This document shows positions 21,269-25,117 of a DNA stretch of 25,117 nt, piece after piece (position 1 is the stretch's first letter; each line of letters starts with the position of its first letter). This stretch comes from Chloroflexota bacterium. GTDB lineage: Bacteria; Chloroflexota; Anaerolineae; UBA7937. The notes beneath the pieces are model-generated. The model was given only the letters and a program-made list of their open reading frames with translations. It was not told where the DNA came from and did no database searches. Both the position numbers and the translations under genes were made by a program. The stretch covers positions 1 to 25,117 of the forward strand of contig DMLA01000067.1 in the NCBI GenBank assembly GCA_003453555.1, in the 5' to 3' direction.

Positions 21269-23539
21269 ATGATCGAAAAGTTCAGGGTGGTTTGGCGAAC
21301 GAATTGGACTATAGGGCTTATTCTCTTCGCCTTTATTGGATTGGGGATCACTTATAGCCTGGTAACTCCCCTATTTGAGGCTCCCGATGAGAGGGGGCAT
21401 TACTTCTATGTCAAACATCTGGCTGATGGTCATGGCCTGCCGGTCCTGTTACTTTCTGAGGTAGAGCCCTATTGGCAAGAGGGTGGCCAGCCTCCCCTTT
21501 ACTATCTTATGGGGGCCCTTTTGACCTTTTGGATAGACACCTCTGATGCCCGGGAACTTCGGGCCGCCAATCCCTATGCTAATGTGGGCATTCCCCTGGC
21601 TTATGGAAATAAGAATGTAATTTTGCATAGCCCTGGGGAAGCCTTCCCTTACCAGGGCGCAATTCTGGCGGTGCATCTAGTGCGGCTCCTCTCGGTATTG
21701 CTAGGAGCCACAACAGTCCTTTTCACTTATCTCCTTGTTCTAGAGATATATCCAGAGGGAAGAGCCCTTGCCTTGGGCGCCGCGGCAATTAATGCCTTCA
21801 TCCCTCAGTTTCTCTTCATCAGTGGTTCGGTCAATAATGACAATCTAGTTACAGCCCTTTCCTCCCTAAGCCTTTTTCTTCTTTTCCGTCTAATTAGACT
21901 GGGCCCCACTTGGAGGCGATATGCGCTCCTGGGACTAGTCCTGGGCTTGGCTTGTCTTTCCAAGTTGAGCGCCCTCGGCCTTCTAGGTCTGACCTTTATG
22001 GGGCTCCTTATTGTTTCCAGGCGACAGCGTTCGGCCTCCTCCTTGGTAAAGGGCGGCCTGGTCATTTTGATTATGGTTGGCCTTCTCGCTGGTTGGTGGT
22101 ACCTTAGGAATTGGCTTCTATATGGAAACGCGACAGCCCTCAACATGTATCTCGCCCTAATAGAAAGGCGGGCCCGGCCTTTGACTCTCTCCCGCTTCTT
22201 CTATGAGATGCGGGGCTTCAAGACTTCCTTCTGGGCTCTCTTCGGTTGGTTCAATGTCCTGGCTGACTCAGCCCTCTATGTTTTTTATGACCTTTTGAGC
22301 CTAGCCGGACTTTTGGGGTTCTTGTGGGGAGTTATAAGGGGCGTTTGGCATAGGGAAAGGTTTCCCTGGGCTAGTTGGGCTCTTCTCTTTTCCTGGTTGG
22401 CCATAATGGCCTGTGGTCTTTACCTTTGGACAGCTCAGACCCCTGCCAGCCAGGGGCGCTTGATCTTCCCGGGCTTACCTGCCATCTCCCTTTTTCTTTT
22501 TTGGGGCCTGAGCCAACTGGTGCCCCGGGTCAGAGTTGGGCTTCTGGCTAGGGTTGTGGGAGGCCTTCTCTTCACCAGCGCGGCTGTCTCTCCTTTCCTC
22601 TATATCGCTCCGGCCTACAGTTCCCCACCCCTCCTCTCCCCGAGAGACCTGGCCTCTGTCCCCAGCCCATTAGAGATAGCGTATGAGGGCCAGATGAGGC
22701 TTCTGGGCTATGAAATCGGCAGGAGCACGGTAAGGCCCGGCGAGTATCTACCAGTGAGCCTTTATTGGCAGTCTATAGCCCCCATGGAGGAAAATTATAC
22801 CATCTATGTCAAGGTCTTTGGGCCTGGAGGTGGTGTTGTGGGGCAGGTGGACACTTATCCCGGGCTCGGTTCCTTCCCTACCATCTTCTGGAAGCCGGGG
22901 GATGCCATCAGGGATACCTATATGGTATTTATTGAAGAGCCCTTGCAGGCTCCCGCTGCGGGCTACATAGAGGTGGGGCTCTATGAGCGTTCTACCATGA
23001 GAGCCCTTGACGCCCAAAGCCTCCAAGGGGAAGCCATGAGCCGGGTGATCTTGGGAAGGGTGAAGATCGCTTCCTGGAGACCTCAAGAACATGTTATTCC
23101 CCATACGCTAGATTACAAACTGGGGAATATGGTGAGTCTGGTGGGATATGGGATGGAGACGACTCAAGTTGAGGCTAGGGGAACGATTCATCTCACCCTC
23201 TACTGGCAGGCACAGGGAGAAATAGAAGCCGATTACACCGTCTTCACTCATCTGGTAGATAGCCAGGGCAGAATTTGGGCACAGAAGGACAATCAACCAG
23301 CGGGAGGGAATTATCCCACCTCCCTCTGGGATGAGGGCGAGGTGGTCAAGGACGAGTATGAACTGACCTTAGACCCCCAGATCCCGCCAGGGGACTACTG
23401 GTTGGAGGTAGGTATGTATCTTCTTTCCACTGGGGAGAGGCTTCATGTCTTCGACAGCCAGGGGGAGTTAAGAGGAGACAGGGTCATCTTGGGCCAGGTG
23501 GAGATAGGGGTTGGGAATGAGGGAAGCGCTCAAAGATAG
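21269..23539 (+). CDS. DUF2142/PMT-like membrane protein with two C-terminal beta-sandwich repeats
   Basis: A 756-residue polytopic GT-C-like protein. FEAPDERGHYFYVKHL (D40, E41) in the first outer loop and WQEGGQPPLYYLMGAL resemble the lipid-linked-sugar transferases of the PMT/DUF2142 groups; FISGSVNNDNLV and LACLSKLSALGLLGL are further family-type motifs. Membrane segments end near residue 450, after which the first repeat starts almost at once (~467-600), without the soluble linker seen in the PMT-like neighbours, followed by a second (~613-749). ATG 21269 is preceded by AGAGGTT (21257-21263), five bases away, and by a 10-base gap. Its last 23 bases overlap the next gene, its close tandem paralog. 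Exact family name is uncertain between DUF2142 and PMT-like. Confidence 0.85.
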   Translation: MIEKFRVVWRTNWTIGLILFAFIGLGITYSLVTPLFEAPDERGHYFYVKHLADGHGLPVLLLSEVEPYWQEGGQPPLYYLMGALLTFWIDTSDARELRAANPYANVGIPLAYGNKNVILHSPGEAFPYQGAILAVHLVRLLSVLLGATTVLFTYLLVLEIYPEGRALALGAAAINAFIPQFLFISGSVNNDNLVTALSSLSLFLLFRLIRLGPTWRRYALLGLVLGLACLSKLSALGLLGLTFMGLLIVSRRQRSASSLVKGGLVILIMVGLLAGWWYLRNWLLYGNATALNMYLALIERRARPLTLSRFFYEMRGFKTSFWALFGWFNVLADSALYVFYDLLSLAGLLGFLWGVIRGVWHRERFPWASWALLFSWLAIMACGLYLWTAQTPASQGRLIFPGLPAISLFLFWGLSQLVPRVRVGLLARVVGGLLFTSAAVSPFLYIAPAYSSPPLLSPRDLASVPSPLEIAYEGQMRLLGYEIGRSTVRPGEYLPVSLYWQSIAPMEENYTIYVKVFGPGGGVVGQVDTYPGLGSFPTIFWKPGDAIRDTYMVFIEEPLQAPAAGYIEVGLYERSTMRALDAQSLQGEAMSRVILGRVKIASWRPQEHVIPHTLDYKLGNMVSLVGYGMETTQVEARGTIHLTLYWQAQGEIEADYTVFTHLVDSQGRIWAQKDNQPAGGNYPTSLWDEGEVVKDEYELTLDPQIPPGDYWLEVGMYLLSTGERLHVFDSQGELRGDRVILGQVEIGVGNEGSAQR
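22667..23068 (+). other. Beta-sandwich repeat domain, membrane-proximal variant (gene at 21269)
   Basis: MRLLGYEI, RPGEYLPVSLYWQSI, NYTIYVKVFGPGGGVVGQVDT, YPGLGSFPTIFW. The YVKVFGP and TYPGLGS variants recur in the next gene at the same place but not in terminal copies. Confidence 0.8.
23105..23515 (+). other. Beta-sandwich repeat domain, C-terminal canonical copy (gene at 21269)
   Basis: YKLGNMVSLVGYGM, IHLTLYWQAQ, DYTVFTHLVDSQGRIWAQKDNQP, NYPTSLW, VKDEYELTL, PPGDYWLEVGMYL, GERLHVFD. Confidence 0.85.
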
Positions 23540-25117
23540 GTGGTTATTAGCCATCTTGGCCACCTTCCTCATCCTGGGCAATATGTACGGATTTGTGACC
23601 CCCGTTTTCGAGGCCTCTGACGAGATATGGCACTACCCTGTAGTTAAGCATATCGCCGATACGGGTACTCTTCCCGTGCAGAGGCCGGGGGTGGAACAGC
23701 CATGGAGACAGGAGGGAAGTCAGCCACCACTATATTATATCGTGGCTGCCCTCACCACCTCTTGGATAGATACAAGCGATATGGCGGAGTTGCTCTGGCG
23801 GAACCCCCACGCCCAGATCGGGGTCCCTTTGGCCGAGGGGAATAAGAACATGATCATCCACACCGCGCGGGAGTCATTCCCTTATAGAGGGACGACACTA
23901 GCCGTTCACACTATCCGCTTCCTTTCGGTGTTGATGGGAGCAGCCACCGTGTTCCTAACTTACCTCATCTCCTTGGAACTCTTCCCCTCTCGCCAGGCCC
24001 TGGCTCTCGGTGCGGCGGCTGTCAATGCCTTCAACCCCATGTTTATCTTCATCAGCGGCTCGGTGTGCAATGACAACTTGGTCGTACCTCTCTCTTCTCT
24101 CGCCCTTCTGCTCATCCTTCGCTTAATGAAAGCCCCCCCTTCAAGACGGATGCTCATAGCCTTGGGTTCGATCATCGGCCTGGCTGCCATAACTAAGATC
24201 AGCGCCCTTGGTTTAGTCCCCCTGACCCTTCTTGCCTTGGGGTATGTAGCCTTTCAGCAAAGATCGTGGTTCTCTTTCCTCAAAGGGTGTCTTTTAGTAT
24301 CTGCTCCCATTTTGATATTGGCCTCCTGGTGGTATGCGAGGAATTGGGTCCTTTACGGAGACCCTCTGGGGTTAGGCATAATGGTGGCTATCGCTGGCCC
24401 CCGGCTCAGGCAACCGAGTTTGGCCCAACTCTTAGGCGAGTTCCAGGGGTTCAGAATGGCATATTGGGGGATCTTCGGCGGCTTCAACATTCTGGCCGAT
24501 AGCTGGGTTTATGCCCTCTTCGATATCCTAGGGCTCTTGGCATTGGCAGGTCTGATCATGGCAACGATGAAGGGGGTGATGAGAAGGAGTTGGGAGCGAA
24601 CTCCCTCCCTCCTCCTTCTGGGCCTCTGGGTGGTTATCCTTCTCATCGGCTTGGTGCGTTGGACCCAGATGACCAAAGCCTCCAGCGGGAGGCTTCTCTT
24701 TCCAGGTATCTCCGCCTTATCTTTCTTTCTGGCCCTGGGCTTGGAACGGCTGGTAGGGCAAAGGTACTGTCGATACCTTTTGGGCTCCCTAATCGTCTTG
24801 ATGTTCTTTATAGCCCTATCTTGCCCCTTCCGTTACATCGCTCCTGCCTATGCCAGGCCGCCTTTGCTTTCCGAGGAGGAACTCGGTTCCATATCTCACC
24901 GACTGGAGGTCAACTATGAAGGAGAGATGAGACTCTTAGGTTACGATATCGAGGAGAGGGTGATTAGGCCCGGCGAATTCTTGCCTATCACCTTGTATTG
25001 GCAATCCCTAAAGGTCATGGAGCGAGATTACACTGTCTACTTGAAACTCTTTGGACCCGACAACGAGGTGATAGGTCAGACCGATACCTATCCTGGCCTC
25101 GGCTCCTATCCGACCAC
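23517..25117 (+). CDS. DUF2142/PMT-like membrane protein, 3' truncated by window end
   Basis: An open frame from ATG 23517 to the window edge (533 complete codons), with no stop in frame. It is a close tandem paralog of the preceding protein: FEASDEIWHYPVVKHI (D35, E36), RQEGSQPPLYYIVAAL, WIDTSDMAELL, GNKNMIIH, FPYRGTTLAVHTIRFLSVL, FISGSVCNDNLV and LAAITKISALGL align position for position. Membrane segments end near residue 445, and the first beta-sandwich repeat begins at ~462. The start overlaps the previous gene by 23 bases, with GGAG and AGGGG stretches upstream serving as possible ribosome sites. By analogy at least one further repeat should follow beyond the window. Proposed to use lipid-linked sugar on the outer face. 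Confidence 0.85.
   Translation, partial: MREALKDRWLLAILATFLILGNMYGFVTPVFEASDEIWHYPVVKHIADTGTLPVQRPGVEQPWRQEGSQPPLYYIVAALTTSWIDTSDMAELLWRNPHAQIGVPLAEGNKNMIIHTARESFPYRGTTLAVHTIRFLSVLMGAATVFLTYLISLELFPSRQALALGAAAVNAFNPMFIFISGSVCNDNLVVPLSSLALLLILRLMKAPPSRRMLIALGSIIGLAAITKISALGLVPLTLLALGYVAFQQRSWFSFLKGCLLVSAPILILASWWYARNWVLYGDPLGLGIMVAIAGPRLRQPSLAQLLGEFQGFRMAYWGIFGGFNILADSWVYALFDILGLLALAGLIMATMKGVMRRSWERTPSLLLLGLWVVILLIGLVRWTQMTKASSGRLLFPGISALSFFLALGLERLVGQRYCRYLLGSLIVLMFFIALSCPFRYIAPAYARPPLLSEEELGSISHRLEVNYEGEMRLLGYDIEERVIRPGEFLPITLYWQSLKVMERDYTVYLKLFGPDNEVIGQTDTYPGLGSYPT
24900..25117 (+). other. Beta-sandwich repeat domain, membrane-proximal variant, truncated by window end
   Basis: MRLLGYDI, RPGEFLPITLYWQSL, DYTVYLKLFGPDNEVIGQTDT, YPGLGSYPT. 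Same variant type as 22667-23068. Confidence 0.8.

Noticed and set aside
1..25117. CRISPR arrays, insertion sequences, integrases, tRNA or rRNA genes
   Set aside because: No short regularly spaced direct repeats, no transposase motifs and no RNA-gene signatures were seen; the repeats present are protein-domain repeats in coding sequence.

Overview
The window holds one uninterrupted run of co-directional (+ strand) genes for making and assembling a cell-surface glycan. There is no tRNA, rRNA, CRISPR array, transposase or minus-strand gene that I can support. Most genes overlap or are separated by fewer than 70 bases. The only clearly structured gap is at 6209-6346, so I read the window as two linked transcription units: 1-6208, and 6347 to beyond the window end. 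A probable member of Chloroflexota is suggested by three things: a secreted protein with a Y-L-P-L-V linker straight after its signal peptide, DUF2079-like and PMT-like membrane proteins carrying C-terminal beta-rich repeats, and heavy use of AGG/AGA, GAG and TTG/GTG starts. That assignment is inference from family knowledge and was not tested by any search.

Region 1 (1-6208) encodes cytoplasmic and inner-membrane steps. In order these are a GT4 glycosyltransferase, a radical SAM protein with a probable B12-binding N-domain, a polyprenyl-phosphate-sugar synthase-like GT2 with two C-terminal membrane segments, a UPF0104/LPG-synthase-TM-like membrane protein and a hexapeptide-repeat acyltransferase. 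Last comes a secreted lectin-like (concanavalin A-like/DUF1080-like) gene that is broken by a one-base frameshift in an 8-G tract and also lacks a normal start codon.

Region 2 (6347-9451) follows a gap with competing hairpins and a good sigma70-like promoter string. It holds a second, differently motif-typed DPMS/GtrB-like GT2, a second GT4, and a zinc-finger-type SAM methyltransferase probably acting on a sugar.

Region 3 (9448-25117) is an array of seven successive large multi-membrane proteins of GT-C type. Three are PMT-like tandem paralogs, one is DUF2079-like, one is a more divergent PMT-like protein, and two are DUF2142/PMT-like tandem paralogs, the last cut by the window end. Six of the seven carry copies of one shared ~130-residue, apparently beta-sandwich, domain at the C-terminus. 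I count twelve copies, the last truncated. The C-terminal-most copy in each complete protein is the most canonical, even though the membrane cores belong to different families.

Working model (inference): the GT2 enzymes charge polyprenyl phosphate with sugars on the cytoplasmic face, and the UPF0104-like protein may help move lipid-linked sugar across the membrane. The GT-C array then uses lipid-linked sugars on the outer face to build or attach a surface glycan, with the repeat domains acting as glycan-binding or partner-docking modules. The repeat domain and its spread over unrelated membrane cores is the most promising undescribed item here.
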